A model generated the notes under the pieces. It was not told where the DNA came from and ran no database searches. It saw only the letters and a program-made list of their open reading frames with translations. Below, in pieces: positions 35,254 to 43,639 of a DNA stretch of 64,000 nucleotides. Positions within the stretch are counted from its first letter, which is position 1. The number at the start of each line of letters is the position of its first letter. The translations under genes were made by a program, and so were the position numbers. Origin of the DNA: Micromonospora haikouensis (GTDB taxonomy: Bacteria > Actinomycetota > Actinomycetes > Mycobacteriales > Micromonosporaceae); contig NZ_FMCW01000013.1 of NCBI RefSeq assembly GCF_900091595.1, forward strand, positions 149,002-213,001. Reading direction: 5' to 3'.

Positions 35254-36575
35254 GCCGTCACCCGGCCGGTGGGGGCGGCGGCGCGCGGCGCGGGGAGGTA
35301 GCCGATGCCGGCGTACCGCGCCCCGGCGGCGGTCACCGTCGCCTCGTCCAGGATCCGCCAGGAGTCGTAGACGACGCCCGCCCCGCCGGCCGCGAGCAGG
35401 CCGCCGATCTCCAGCGCCCGGTAGTCGGGGTGGTCGTTGACCACGAGCACCGCGTCGCTGTCGCCGAATGCCTTGTCCAGGCTGGTCGGCTCTCCGCCGT
35501 AGGCCCGGATCACCTGGTCGGGCACCATCGGGTCGTGCCCGAGCACGACCAGCCCGGCCGCCCGGAAGACCGGCATCATCGCGGCGATGGGCGTGCCGCG
35601 CATGTCGTCGGTAGGCGGCCAGCCCTTGTAGGCCCAGCCCAGCACGGCCAGCCGGGCGCCAACGGTGTCGCCGCGCCGCTGCCGGATCAGCTCCACGACG
35701 GTCTCGGCGACGTGCACCGGCAGCTGCTCGTTGAGCCGTCGGGCCGCACCGACCAGGAACGCGCCGTCGTCTCCGGCGCTGGCCACCATCAGGTACGGAT
35801 CCTTCGACAGGCAGCCGCCGCCGACGTACCCGGGCCGGCTCAGGTCCGGCCGGGGGTAGTCGAGGTTGGCGGCCCGGATCACCTCCAGCGGGTCGAGGCC
35901 GTGCCGCTCGGCGATCAGCGCCACCTCGTTGCCGAACGAGTAGATCAGGTCGGTGTGGCAGTTGTTGGAGAGCTTGACCAGCTCGGCGGCCTCCAGGCTG
36001 GACACCGGCACCGTCTGCCGGGCGAGCCCGCCGAACAGCTCCAACCCGGCGTGCAGGCTCTCGTCGTCCACGCCGCCGACGACCTGGGGCAGCTCGACCA
36101 GTTCCCGCAGCGCCTGCCCCTGGATGGTCCGTTCCGGCGCCATCACCAGCAGCGCCCGCCCCCACGCCGCGGTCAGCGCCGGCAGGACCACCCGCCGGCT
36201 CGTCCCGACGGGGACGGTGCTGCGGACGACCACCAGCGTCTGCGGGCCGCACCAGCGGGCCACCTGCTCGGCGGCCGCCGCGAGGTTGGACAGGTCGGGC
36301 CGCCGGGACCGCTCGTCGACCGGCGTGGAGACGCTGAGCACCACCGCGTCGAGGTCCGTCGGCAGCTCGTCGTCGACGAACACCGAACGGCCCGCGTGCG
36401 TGGCGAACACGTCGGCGATGCCCGGCTCGAAGATGTGCGGGCGGCCGCCGCGCAACGCCGCCCGCACCGCCGGGTTCGCGTCCACCCCGTGCACCTCGAA
36501 CCCCTTGCGCGCCAGCGCGGCGGCCAGCGTCAGCCCGACGTAGCCGAGGCCGACGATCCCAATCCTGCGATACAC
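35250..36575 (-). CDS. UDP-sugar 6-dehydrogenase (UDP-Glc/UDP-ManNAc dehydrogenase family)
   Basis: A 441-residue nucleotide-sugar dehydrogenase that oxidises C6 of a UDP- or GDP-sugar to the uronic acid, using two NAD+. It has GLGYVGL (9-15), the Lys/Asn pair in LVKLSNN (K201, N205), the catalytic Cys255 in GGGCLSKDP and the C-terminal nucleotide-binding domain (LGWAYKGWPPTDDMR). Family features resemble WecC/TviB as much as Ugd, so the substrate is open. GTG start with SD AGGGGAAG. It predicts an acidic sugar in the polysaccharide. Confidence 0.88.
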   Translation of the reverse strand: MYRRIGIVGLGYVGLTLAAALARKGFEVHGVDANPAVRAALRGGRPHIFEPGIADVFATHAGRSVFVDDELPTDLDAVVLSVSTPVDERSRRPDLSNLAAAAEQVARWCGPQTLVVVRSTVPVGTSRRVVLPALTAAWGRALLVMAPERTIQGQALRELVELPQVVGGVDDESLHAGLELFGGLARQTVPVSSLEAAELVKLSNNCHTDLIYSFGNEVALIAERHGLDPLEVIRAANLDYPRPDLSRPGYVGGGCLSKDPYLMVASAGDDGAFLVGAARRLNEQLPVHVAETVVELIRQRRGDTVGARLAVLGWAYKGWPPTDDMRGTPIAAMMPVFRAAGLVVLGHDPMVPDQVIRAYGGEPTSLDKAFGDSDAVLVVNDHPDYRALEIGGLLAAGGAGVVYDSWRILDEATVTAAGARYAGIGYLPAPRAAAPTGRVTA

Positions 36576-36635
36576 GTTGTCTTCTTCCCCTCGTTTGTCG
36601 TGCTCGGTGCACCGGCGCGCCCGCGGGCGGACCGG

Positions 36636-37514
36636 TCAGGCGCCCATCGCGGCCCAGCTCGCCTTGACCGACTCGGCGAGGTCGTAGGAGGTTCCCCAGC
36701 CCAGGTCGCGCGCGGCCCGGGAGATGTCGCCGCACATCCAGTCGACCGCCGCCGAGCGGCCCGGGGCCGGCTGGTCCTCGCGTACCGCGCCGGTGAAGCC
36801 GGCGGCCTCCGCCATCAGCCGGACCGCCTCCCGCACCGGCACCGCCCGGCCACTGGCGACGTTGTAGACCCGCTGCGGCAGCCAGGGTGCCCGGACGGCG
36901 GCGGCCACGGCGGCGGCCACGTCCCGGACGTCGACGAAGTCCCGGTGGGCCGAGAGGGGGCCGACGGTGATGCGGCCACCGGGCGTCGCGCGGCGCAGCA
37001 GCGTCGCGACCCGGCCGAGCACGGTGTCGGCGGACAGGCCGGGGCCGATCGGGTTGAACACCCGCAGGGTGACGCCGTCGACCCGGCCCGCGGCGGCGGC
37101 CAGTTCGACCAGCCGGGTGGCGGTCAGGTGGGTCAGGCCGTACTCGCTCACCGGGCGCGCGTCGTCGCTCTCGGCGGCGGCGTGCCCGTGCGGCACCGGC
37201 CCGTACTCCCCGGCGGAGCCGATCCGCACCAGCCGCGCGCCGGGGGCCTCGGCCGCGACGGCCTCGACGAGCTTCGCGGTCACCGACACGTTCGCCGCGA
37301 CGAGTTCGTCGGCCCGCCCGTCGAGCCGACCGGTGCAGGCCACCACCGCGTCGGGTCGGGCGGCGCGCAGCAGCGCGGCCAGTTCGTCGACGTCGCAGGC
37401 GACGAGGTCGACGTCGCGCCGGCCGGGGCAGACCAGCGCCGCGTGCGGGCGCAGGGCGGCGCGGACGTGCCCGCCGATGAAGCCGGAGCCCCCGAGGACC
37501 AGGACGGTGGTCAC
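36636..37514 (-). CDS. SDR nucleotide-sugar reductase/epimerase with altered catalytic Lys
   Basis: A 292-residue extended SDR, resembling RmlD/GDP-4-keto-6-deoxymannose reductases. GGSGFIGGH (8-16) binds the cofactor, and GSAGEYG (99-105) precedes the active site. Where almost all SDRs have Y-x3-K, this has Y125-G-L-T-H129, so the catalytic Lys appears to be His. The rest of the fold looks intact (RVFNPIGPGL, HRDFVDVRDVA). GTG start overlaps the nucleotidyltransferase stop (GTGA). Activity may be changed or lost. Confidence 0.78.
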   Translation of the reverse strand: MTTVLVLGGSGFIGGHVRAALRPHAALVCPGRRDVDLVACDVDELAALLRAARPDAVVACTGRLDGRADELVAANVSVTAKLVEAVAAEAPGARLVRIGSAGEYGPVPHGHAAAESDDARPVSEYGLTHLTATRLVELAAAAGRVDGVTLRVFNPIGPGLSADTVLGRVATLLRRATPGGRITVGPLSAHRDFVDVRDVAAAVAAAVRAPWLPQRVYNVASGRAVPVREAVRLMAEAAGFTGAVREDQPAPGRSAAVDWMCGDISRAARDLGWGTSYDLAESVKASWAAMGA

Positions 37515-38239
37515 ACCGGCTCCGGGGTGCGCGGGGACAGCAGGATCGGCCGGAGCCGTTCGAACGCCCGGTTGGCCTCGTCGTAGTCCTCGGGCCGGCC
37601 GATGTCGAGCCAGTACCCGTCGAACGGGTAGCTCGCCGGCGGCTCCCCGCGCTCGAGCAGGTCCAGCACGAGCTGGTCGAAGCCGAAGGCGAGCCCGGCC
37701 GGGTACGCGGCGATGGTGCGCGCGGAGAGGCCGTAGACGCCCATGCTGACGTGGTAGTCGAGGATGGGCTTCTCGCTGAACTCGACCACCCGGCCGTCCT
37801 CGACCGAGAGCACGCCGAAGTCGATCTTCACGGTGCGGTGGAAGGTCGCCACGGTCAGCGGGGCCTCGGAGGCGGCGTGGGTGCGCAGCAGGTCGCCGTA
37901 GTCCAGGTCCGTGAGCACGTCCCCGTTCATCACCAGGAAGTGCTCGGGCAGCCGGTCGCGGATGCCGAACAACGGGCCGATCGTCGACAGGGGAACGCTC
38001 TCCTCGACGTACCGCACACACAGCCCGAACCGGGAGCCGTCGCCGACGAAGGCCCGGATCAGCGAGCCGAGGTGGTTGATCGCCAGGGTGACATCGGTGA
38101 AGCCACAGCTCGCGAGCTGATGCAGGACGATCTCCAGGATCGCGTGGCTGTCCCCGATCGGCACCAACGGCTTCGGCAGCGAGGTCGTGTACGGCTTGAG
38201 CCGCGTTCCCTTGCCGCCGGCCATGATCACTACATGCAT
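37511..38239 (-). CDS. Sugar-1-phosphate nucleotidyltransferase
   Basis: A 242-residue nucleotidyltransferase with the signature MAGGKGTRLKPYTTSLPKPLVPIG and the metal-binding MNGDVLTDLD. It resembles mannose-1-phosphate or heptose-1-phosphate guanylyltransferases (HddC-like) and, less, RmlA/GalU. It activates a sugar for the operon it heads. I chose the ATG at 38239 directly before the signature; the open frame extends 57 codons further with no conserved sequence. A 290-bp region separates it from the divergent polymerase gene. Confidence 0.85.
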   Translation of the reverse strand: MHVVIMAGGKGTRLKPYTTSLPKPLVPIGDSHAILEIVLHQLASCGFTDVTLAINHLGSLIRAFVGDGSRFGLCVRYVEESVPLSTIGPLFGIRDRLPEHFLVMNGDVLTDLDYGDLLRTHAASEAPLTVATFHRTVKIDFGVLSVEDGRVVEFSEKPILDYHVSMGVYGLSARTIAAYPAGLAFGFDQLVLDLLERGEPPASYPFDGYWLDIGRPEDYDEANRAFERLRPILLSPRTPEPV

Positions 38240-38529
38240 CTCGTCATCCGATCCGTCCGCCGCTGCCGGCGCCCCGGCCGCCGCCAGGCATGAGCCAGGC
38301 GTCGCCGGGCGGTACGCCCCCGTAACACCCAGGGCAACGACCGACCCGCATCCAGGAAACGCCCATAACAGAGCATTAGCCGTTTTTCTCCCGGCATGGC
38401 TCGCGTCCACCCGGACGGATCCATCCGGCCCCCCGCCCCGTAGCGCTGAGTAACGTTCCCGGCCCGGACCTGGTTAGGAGGGTGTCGACGCCACCGGCGC
38501 ACCCATCGCCGCCGCACGAGGAGGATCCG
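38240..38529. promoter_or_regulatory. Divergent promoter region of the nucleotidyltransferase operon and wzy
   Basis: About 290 bp without a gene. It holds a near-palindrome CCGGACGGATCCATCCGG (38411-38428, two mismatched positions), an AT-richer patch around 38345-38395 and, at 38514-38526, a very strong SD (CACGAGGAGGATC) for the rightward gene. Promoter hexamers could not be assigned with confidence. Confidence 0.4.
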
Positions 38530-40062
38530 ATGACGACCCTGGCTGGTCCCGCCGCACGACCCGTCGGCGCGCTCCGCGCGACCGGGCCGGTGACCACGGG
38601 GAAGCCGGTGGACAACAACGTCCTGGCCGTGATTCTCGTGACGTCGCTGAGCCTCACGCTGATGGCGTGCCTACCGGACCTGCGCCACTGGTTCATGGTG
38701 CCCACGACCCTCACCGGCGTCCTCATCGGCGCCGAGGCGCTGCGGTGGTTCCGCCGGGGCGTCGACGTGTTCGACCCGCGGGCCTGCGCGGGCCTGATCG
38801 GGCTCCAGTTCCTCTACCTCGCGCCGATCCTGAACGTGGCCCTCGACGAGTGGGTGACGGGCGTCTACAACCAGCCCGTCTGGCGCGACGCGCTCGGCAT
38901 GCTCGGCATCCTCAACGCGGTCGGCACGGCCCTCTACCGGGTAGTGCTCGCCCTCCCCCGCCGGCCCCGCCAGCGGCACCGCCGGGCGCCTTCGATGCAC
39001 CTGCCCACCTTCTACGCGGCGGGCCTGGCCCTGGCGGTGGTCAGCACCGCCGCGATGGGCTACGAGATCGCCATCTTCGGCGGCATCGACGGTTTCGTCG
39101 CCACGATGGCCGACCAGGCCAACCGGGTCAAGGACATGACCGGGCTCGGCCCGCTCATCGTGCTCTCCGAGGCGTTCCCGTACGTCCTCTTCACCCTCGC
39201 GCTCGTCCGCTGGCGCAAGACGTTCGCCCGGCGCACCGTCCTGCTGGTCCTGCTCGTGCTCGCGCTGACCGTGACGCAGTTCTTCATCGGCGGGCTCAAG
39301 GGCAGCCGGAGCAGCACGCTCTGGCCGCTGCTGCTGGCCCTCGTCCTGATCAACGTCACCGTCCGGCGGGTGCCCCGCAAGGTTCTCGCCGGGGTGGCGG
39401 TGCTCGCCTTCGCCTTCATCTACCTGTATGCCTTCTACAAGCTGGGCGGCACCAAGGCCCTCGACGAGATCCGGCGGGCAGGCACGGTCCAGGGCGCCGT
39501 GTCGGACACGGGGCGGGACATGCCCATGCTGCTCACCGCGGACCTGGGCCGGGCCGACATCCAGAGCGTCATTCTGCAGCGCTACCTCGACGGCCAGTTC
39601 GAACCGGTGCTCGGGGCGACCTACGCCAACGCCTGGTTCATGTTCCTGCCCGACGGCCTCTTCCCCGACGTGCCGGCCAGCAAGGTCGACGTGGGATCGC
39701 GCATCCTCTACAACCCGCTCTACTCGGCGGGGGAGGGCAGCTCCAGCAAGATCTACGGCACGGCCGGCGAGGGCATCATCAACTTCGGCCTGGTCGGCGG
39801 CGTGCTCTCCTTCGTGGCCTTCGGCCTCGCCGTCCGCGCCGTCCAGGGGTACTACACGGCGGCCGTGGACGCCCCGGAGCTGACGCCGAAGCTCGTCGCG
39901 CCCGTGGTGTGGGTCCTCGTCACCACCCAGAGCTCCGACCTCGACAACATCCTGTTCTGCCTCGTCAAGTACTCCATGCCGACGCTCCTGCTGGTCTGGC
40001 TGGCCTGCCGGTTCGGCCGCCGGCACCGCACCCGCGTACGCCCGCTGTCCGCGGTGCCCTGA
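38530..40062 (+). CDS. Wzy-type polysaccharide polymerase
   Basis: A 510-residue protein with ten or more hydrophobic helices and one large soluble loop (about 310-420). This layout is typical of Wzy/O-antigen polymerases, which join lipid-linked repeat units at the outer face of the membrane. Sequence identity in this family is low, so the call rests on topology and context between sugar-synthesis and glycosyltransferase genes. The ATG has an excellent SD (GAGGAGG, 6 nt). No other polymerase is visible in the locus. Confidence 0.75.
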   Translation: MTTLAGPAARPVGALRATGPVTTGKPVDNNVLAVILVTSLSLTLMACLPDLRHWFMVPTTLTGVLIGAEALRWFRRGVDVFDPRACAGLIGLQFLYLAPILNVALDEWVTGVYNQPVWRDALGMLGILNAVGTALYRVVLALPRRPRQRHRRAPSMHLPTFYAAGLALAVVSTAAMGYEIAIFGGIDGFVATMADQANRVKDMTGLGPLIVLSEAFPYVLFTLALVRWRKTFARRTVLLVLLVLALTVTQFFIGGLKGSRSSTLWPLLLALVLINVTVRRVPRKVLAGVAVLAFAFIYLYAFYKLGGTKALDEIRRAGTVQGAVSDTGRDMPMLLTADLGRADIQSVILQRYLDGQFEPVLGATYANAWFMFLPDGLFPDVPASKVDVGSRILYNPLYSAGEGSSSKIYGTAGEGIINFGLVGGVLSFVAFGLAVRAVQGYYTAAVDAPELTPKLVAPVVWVLVTTQSSDLDNILFCLVKYSMPTLLLVWLACRFGRRHRTRVRPLSAVP

Positions 40063-40127
40063 CCCGCGCCGGTCCCCTGCGGCGCGGGACCGCCCCGACC
40101 CGCCCCATCGCCGACCAAGGAGTGCCC

Positions 40128-41297
40128 ATGACCCTCGCGGATCCGACCGCGCCCCACCCGGCCCAGCGCCGTCCAGCGGAGTCGACGCCGGCCGTGCGGG
40201 TCCTGCACGTGGTCGGGTGCCTCGACCGGGGCGGCATCGAGATGGCGTCGCTGGACATCTGCCGCGCCGTGCCACCCGGGCAGGCGCACCAGACCTTCGT
40301 CACCGTCAACGGCGTGACGGGGTCGCTGACCCCGGCTTACCGGGATGCCGGGGCCACCGTCGTGCAGTGTCCGATCCGGCCCGGCCACCTGTTCCCCCTG
40401 CGGCTGTGGCGCTGCCTGCGCGCCGTCCGTCCCGACGTGGTCGTCTCCCACATCAGCCTGTTCAGCGCGGCGGTGCTGGCCGCCGCCCGGGTCGCCCGGG
40501 TGCCGGTGCGGATCGCCCGGATGTGGAGCGAGGGCGACGGCAAGCCGGCCTCGCTGCGACGTCGCCTCCTGCGCCGACTGTGCCGGGTCGTGCTCGCGCA
40601 CGCCGCGACCGACGTCCTGGGGGTGACGGCCGCGGCCGTCGACTTCGCCGGTCCCCGGCCGCACGACCGCCGGTACCGGGTGCTGTACAACGGCGTGGAC
40701 ACCAGCAGGGCCGATGGCTGGGACCGCGCCACCGCCCGACGGCGCTGGGACCTGCCCGGCGACGAGCCGGTGTTCGGCTTCCTCGGCCGGGCCCACCCGG
40801 TGAAGAACCGCCCCTTCCTCGTGGAGGTGCACCGCGCCGCGCGGGAGCACCGCCCGGGGGTCCGGCTGCTGGTCGCCGGGCCGCTGGGCGTCGACGACCT
40901 GACCGCCGCGCATCCGGGCGTCGACCGCGACCCGCACGTCGTGCTCGCCGGTGAGGTCGAGGAGGTCGGCCCGGTGCTGCACGCCGCCGACGTGCTGCTG
41001 CTGCCCTCCTTGCGGGAGGGCCTGCCCGGCGTGGTGCTCGAAGCGCTCGCCGTCGGCGTCCCGGTCGTGGCGGCCGACCTGCCGTCCCTGCGGGAGCTGT
41101 CCGGCCTCGTCTCGGGGCTGACCCTGGTGCCGCTGAGCGCCGGGCCGCAGGTCTGGGCCCGGGTCGCGCTGGAACAGGCCGGCGCGGACGACGTCCGGCG
41201 TGCCGAGATCGCCCGCGTGCTGCGCGGGTCGCCGCTCACCCTGGACCACGTCGCGCGGCAGTGGCGTCGGCTGTGGGGGGTCGACCCGGCCCCGTGA
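40128..41297 (+). CDS. Glycosyltransferase family 4
   Basis: A 389-residue GT-B glycosyltransferase: VRVLHVVGCLDRGGIEMASLDI at the N-terminus, then LYNGVDTSR, FGFLGRAHPVKNRPFL and the donor-site SLREGLPGVVLEALAVGVPVVA. The GGIE-type start resembles enzymes of capsule and O-antigen clusters. It follows the polymerase by 65 bp with SD AAGGAG, so the two are likely co-transcribed. Donor and acceptor unknown. Converges with capG; a small hairpin lies between. Confidence 0.86.
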   Translation: MTLADPTAPHPAQRRPAESTPAVRVLHVVGCLDRGGIEMASLDICRAVPPGQAHQTFVTVNGVTGSLTPAYRDAGATVVQCPIRPGHLFPLRLWRCLRAVRPDVVVSHISLFSAAVLAAARVARVPVRIARMWSEGDGKPASLRRRLLRRLCRVVLAHAATDVLGVTAAAVDFAGPRPHDRRYRVLYNGVDTSRADGWDRATARRRWDLPGDEPVFGFLGRAHPVKNRPFLVEVHRAAREHRPGVRLLVAGPLGVDDLTAAHPGVDRDPHVVLAGEVEEVGPVLHAADVLLLPSLREGLPGVVLEALAVGVPVVAADLPSLRELSGLVSGLTLVPLSAGPQVWARVALEQAGADDVRRAEIARVLRGSPLTLDHVARQWRRLWGVDPAP

Positions 41298-41306
41298 CTC
41301 CGGCGG

Positions 41307-41331
41307 CGTCCGCCCGCCCTGCCGGCGGACG
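41307..41331. terminator. Hairpin between convergent genes
   Basis: CGTCCGCC (41307-41314) pairs with GGCGGACG (41324-41331) across a 9-nt loop, between the end of the glycosyltransferase (41297) and the end of capG (41344). Placed to end both transcripts. Confidence 0.5.
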
Positions 41332-41343
41332 GACGGACGGGCG

Positions 41344-42486
41344 TCACGACGCGGGCTGGCACCGGGGCCGGATGCCGGCCCAGTCGTGGTGGCGGCGCAC
41401 GGTCGACAGGATGAAGTCGACCACCCGGCGGGACGTGTCCGGCACCCGGTAGTCCGCCGGGCACGGCACGCCGTGCGCGGCCACCTGGTCGACGGTGAGG
41501 GCGACCGCCTCGACGACGCCCGCCGGGTCGAGCCCGGTCATGATGATGCCGCCGGCGTCCAGCGCCTCCGGGCGTTCGATAGACTCCCGCAGCGTCACGG
41601 CGGGAAAGCCGAGGATGGCGGACTCCTCGCTGATCGTGCCGCTGTCGGACAGCGTGCACCGCGCCCGGGTCTGCAGGCGGACGTAGTCGAGGAACCCGAA
41701 CGGCTCGTGGAAGTCGATGCCGTCGAGCGCCACGTCGGCGGCGGGGATCGCCTCCAGCCGCTTGCGGGTGCGCGGGTGGGTGGACACGAGCACCGGCAGC
41801 CGCCAGGTGTCCCGCACGGCCGCCAGGCAGTCCAGCAGCCGCCGCAGCCGCGCCGGGTCGTCGACGTTCTCCTCCCGGTGGGCGCTGACCACGAAGTATC
41901 CGCCGGGTTCGAGGCCCAGCCGATCGAGCACCGAGGAGGTCTCCACGGCGGCGCGGTGGTGCTCCAGCACCTCCCGCATGGGCGATCCGGTGTGCAGGAT
42001 GCGGCGCGGGTGCAACCCCTCGGCGAGCAGGTTGCGCCGGGCGTGCTCGGTGTAGACCAGGTTGAAGTCGGCGACGTGGTCGACCATCCGCCGGTTGGTC
42101 TCCTCGGGCACGTTGAGGTCGAAGCAGCGGTTGCCGGCCTCCATGTGGTAGACGGGCACCCGCATCCGCCGGGCCATCAGCGCCGCGATGCAGCTGTTCG
42201 TGTCGCCCAGCACCAGCAGGGCGTCCGGGCGGTGCTCCTCGATCGCCGCCTCCACGCCCACCAGCACTCCGCCGAGCACCCGGCCGAGGGACGCCGTGTC
42301 CACCCGCAGGAACCGGTCGGGGCGGCGCAGCCGCAGGTCGCTGAAGAACACGTCGGACAGCGCCGGGGCCCAGTTCTGCCCGGTGTGCACGAGGACGTGG
42401 TCCACCGTCCGGTCCAGCAGGGCGATCACCCGGGACAGCCGGATGATCTCCGGCCGGGTGCCGACCACCGTCATGACCCTGGTCAT
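41344..42486 (-). CDS. capG: UDP-N-acetyl-L-fucosamine synthase / C2-epimerase CapG (WecB-like)
   Basis: A 380-residue member of the non-hydrolysing UDP-GlcNAc 2-epimerase family: GTRPEIIRLSRVI at the start, HTGQNW, GDTNS, HMEAGNRCFDLNVPEETNR, HREENVD and the SDSGTISEES nucleotide loop. Following capE and capF, it would perform the last C2 epimerisation to UDP-L-FucNAc. WecB activity (UDP-ManNAc) is the alternative, but the trio favours CapG. ATG 42486 with SD GGAGG; a second ATG four codons later. Confidence 0.87.
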   Translation of the reverse strand: MTRVMTVVGTRPEIIRLSRVIALLDRTVDHVLVHTGQNWAPALSDVFFSDLRLRRPDRFLRVDTASLGRVLGGVLVGVEAAIEEHRPDALLVLGDTNSCIAALMARRMRVPVYHMEAGNRCFDLNVPEETNRRMVDHVADFNLVYTEHARRNLLAEGLHPRRILHTGSPMREVLEHHRAAVETSSVLDRLGLEPGGYFVVSAHREENVDDPARLRRLLDCLAAVRDTWRLPVLVSTHPRTRKRLEAIPAADVALDGIDFHEPFGFLDYVRLQTRARCTLSDSGTISEESAILGFPAVTLRESIERPEALDAGGIIMTGLDPAGVVEAVALTVDQVAAHGVPCPADYRVPDTSRRVVDFILSTVRRHHDWAGIRPRCQPAS

Positions 42487-42538
42487 CAGGTCCACCTCCG
42501 TCGTTCGCACACCGGGACCCGCCGCCGTCGACCGCGCC

Positions 42539-43639
42539 CTACGCGGCGGCCACGGGCTCCGGGTAGGTGTCCGGCCGGGCCGGGTCGAACAGGTCGTTCG
42601 TCCAGAAGAGGGTGAGCAGGTCCCCGTCGCCGGTGTTGGTGATGTCGTGCGCCCACATCGTCGGCATGTCCACCACGACCGGCTCGGCCCCGTCGACCGG
42701 GAACCGGACCAGCTCCCGCCCACCGACCCGGCGGAGCCGGATCTCGGCGCGTCCGCGCAGCACGACGAAGCGCTCCACCTTGGCCAGGTGGAAGTGCTCC
42801 CCCCGGGTCACGCCGGGGCGGGTCGCCGAGCAGAACGCCTGCCCCGCGCCGTGGCTGCGGACCGCCTCCACCAGCTCGCCCCGGTGGTCGACGCGGCGGA
42901 CGAGCGGGATCGGATAGCCCGCCGGGAACAGGTGCGAGCGGTAGGTGTTGAACAACCGCACGTCGTGCCGGTCGGTCAGCGGTGGGAGGTCCCCGCTGCG
43001 GTAGGTCGCCGCGAACCCGGCCAGCCGGCCGGCGAGGGCGTGGACGCCGATGCGCAGCGCCGGCATCGCGGCGTCCCAGGCCCCGGCCGGCGGGGCGTCG
43101 AGCAGCGCGGCGGCGGCGTCGGTGACGTGCACGAGGCGCAGCTCGCGGTCGTCGCGCAGCTCGGGCTCCCCGCCGTCGGCGAGGACCCGGCAGAATGTCG
43201 CGGTCACGGAGTTGTAGAACGGCCGCCCGTGCTCGCCGTACAGGTGCGGCAGGCGGTGGTCGACGAGGTGGCAGCCGGCGGCGGCCCTGGCCAGGATCGC
43301 CGCCGCCGCCGCCTTCGAGTCGCCGTAGGGGGTGCCGTTGCCGGCCTGGACGGTGTTCGCGTACACCAGGGTCTTCGGCGGCTGCGCGCAGCGGCGCAGG
43401 CCGCGCGCGAGCGCCTCGGCGACGGCGACGTTGCCGGCCGCCACCTCGGCCGGCTCCCCACGGTTGGCCCCGGCCAGGTGCAGCACCCGGTCGACGCCGC
43501 TGAGCCGGTCGGCCAGCACGGCCGCGTCGGCCAGGTCGGCCCGGCCGATCAGGACGGGATCGGGCCAGCCGAGCGCGCGCAGGAGCACCCGGGTGTGCCA
43601 GCCGAGGAAGCCCTCCGCGCCGGTGAGGGCGACCTTCAC
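42539..43639 (-). CDS. capF: CapF-like bifunctional SDR-cupin reductase/epimerase
   Basis: A 366-residue two-domain enzyme. Residues 1 to about 245 form an SDR domain (VALTGAEGFLGWHTR, YGDSK with Y-x3-K), and about 250-366 form an RmlC-like cupin (GVTRGEHFHLAKVERFVVLRG, with the His-x-His and Glu metal site). This is exactly the CapF architecture. In Staphylococcus aureus the cupin epimerises C3 and the SDR reduces C4 in UDP-L-FucNAc synthesis. GTG start overlaps the capE stop (GTGA). Confidence 0.9.
   Translation of the reverse strand: MKVALTGAEGFLGWHTRVLLRALGWPDPVLIGRADLADAAVLADRLSGVDRVLHLAGANRGEPAEVAAGNVAVAEALARGLRRCAQPPKTLVYANTVQAGNGTPYGDSKAAAAAILARAAAGCHLVDHRLPHLYGEHGRPFYNSVTATFCRVLADGGEPELRDDRELRLVHVTDAAAALLDAPPAGAWDAAMPALRIGVHALAGRLAGFAATYRSGDLPPLTDRHDVRLFNTYRSHLFPAGYPIPLVRRVDHRGELVEAVRSHGAGQAFCSATRPGVTRGEHFHLAKVERFVVLRGRAEIRLRRVGGRELVRFPVDGAEPVVVDMPTMWAHDITNTGDGDLLTLFWTNDLFDPARPDTYPEPVAAA

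Noticed and set aside
34264..36735. 823-codon frame joining the epimerase to upstream sequence
   Set aside because: The epimerase begins at GTG 35253; the upstream part is a shadow of the nucleotide-sugar dehydrogenase in another frame.
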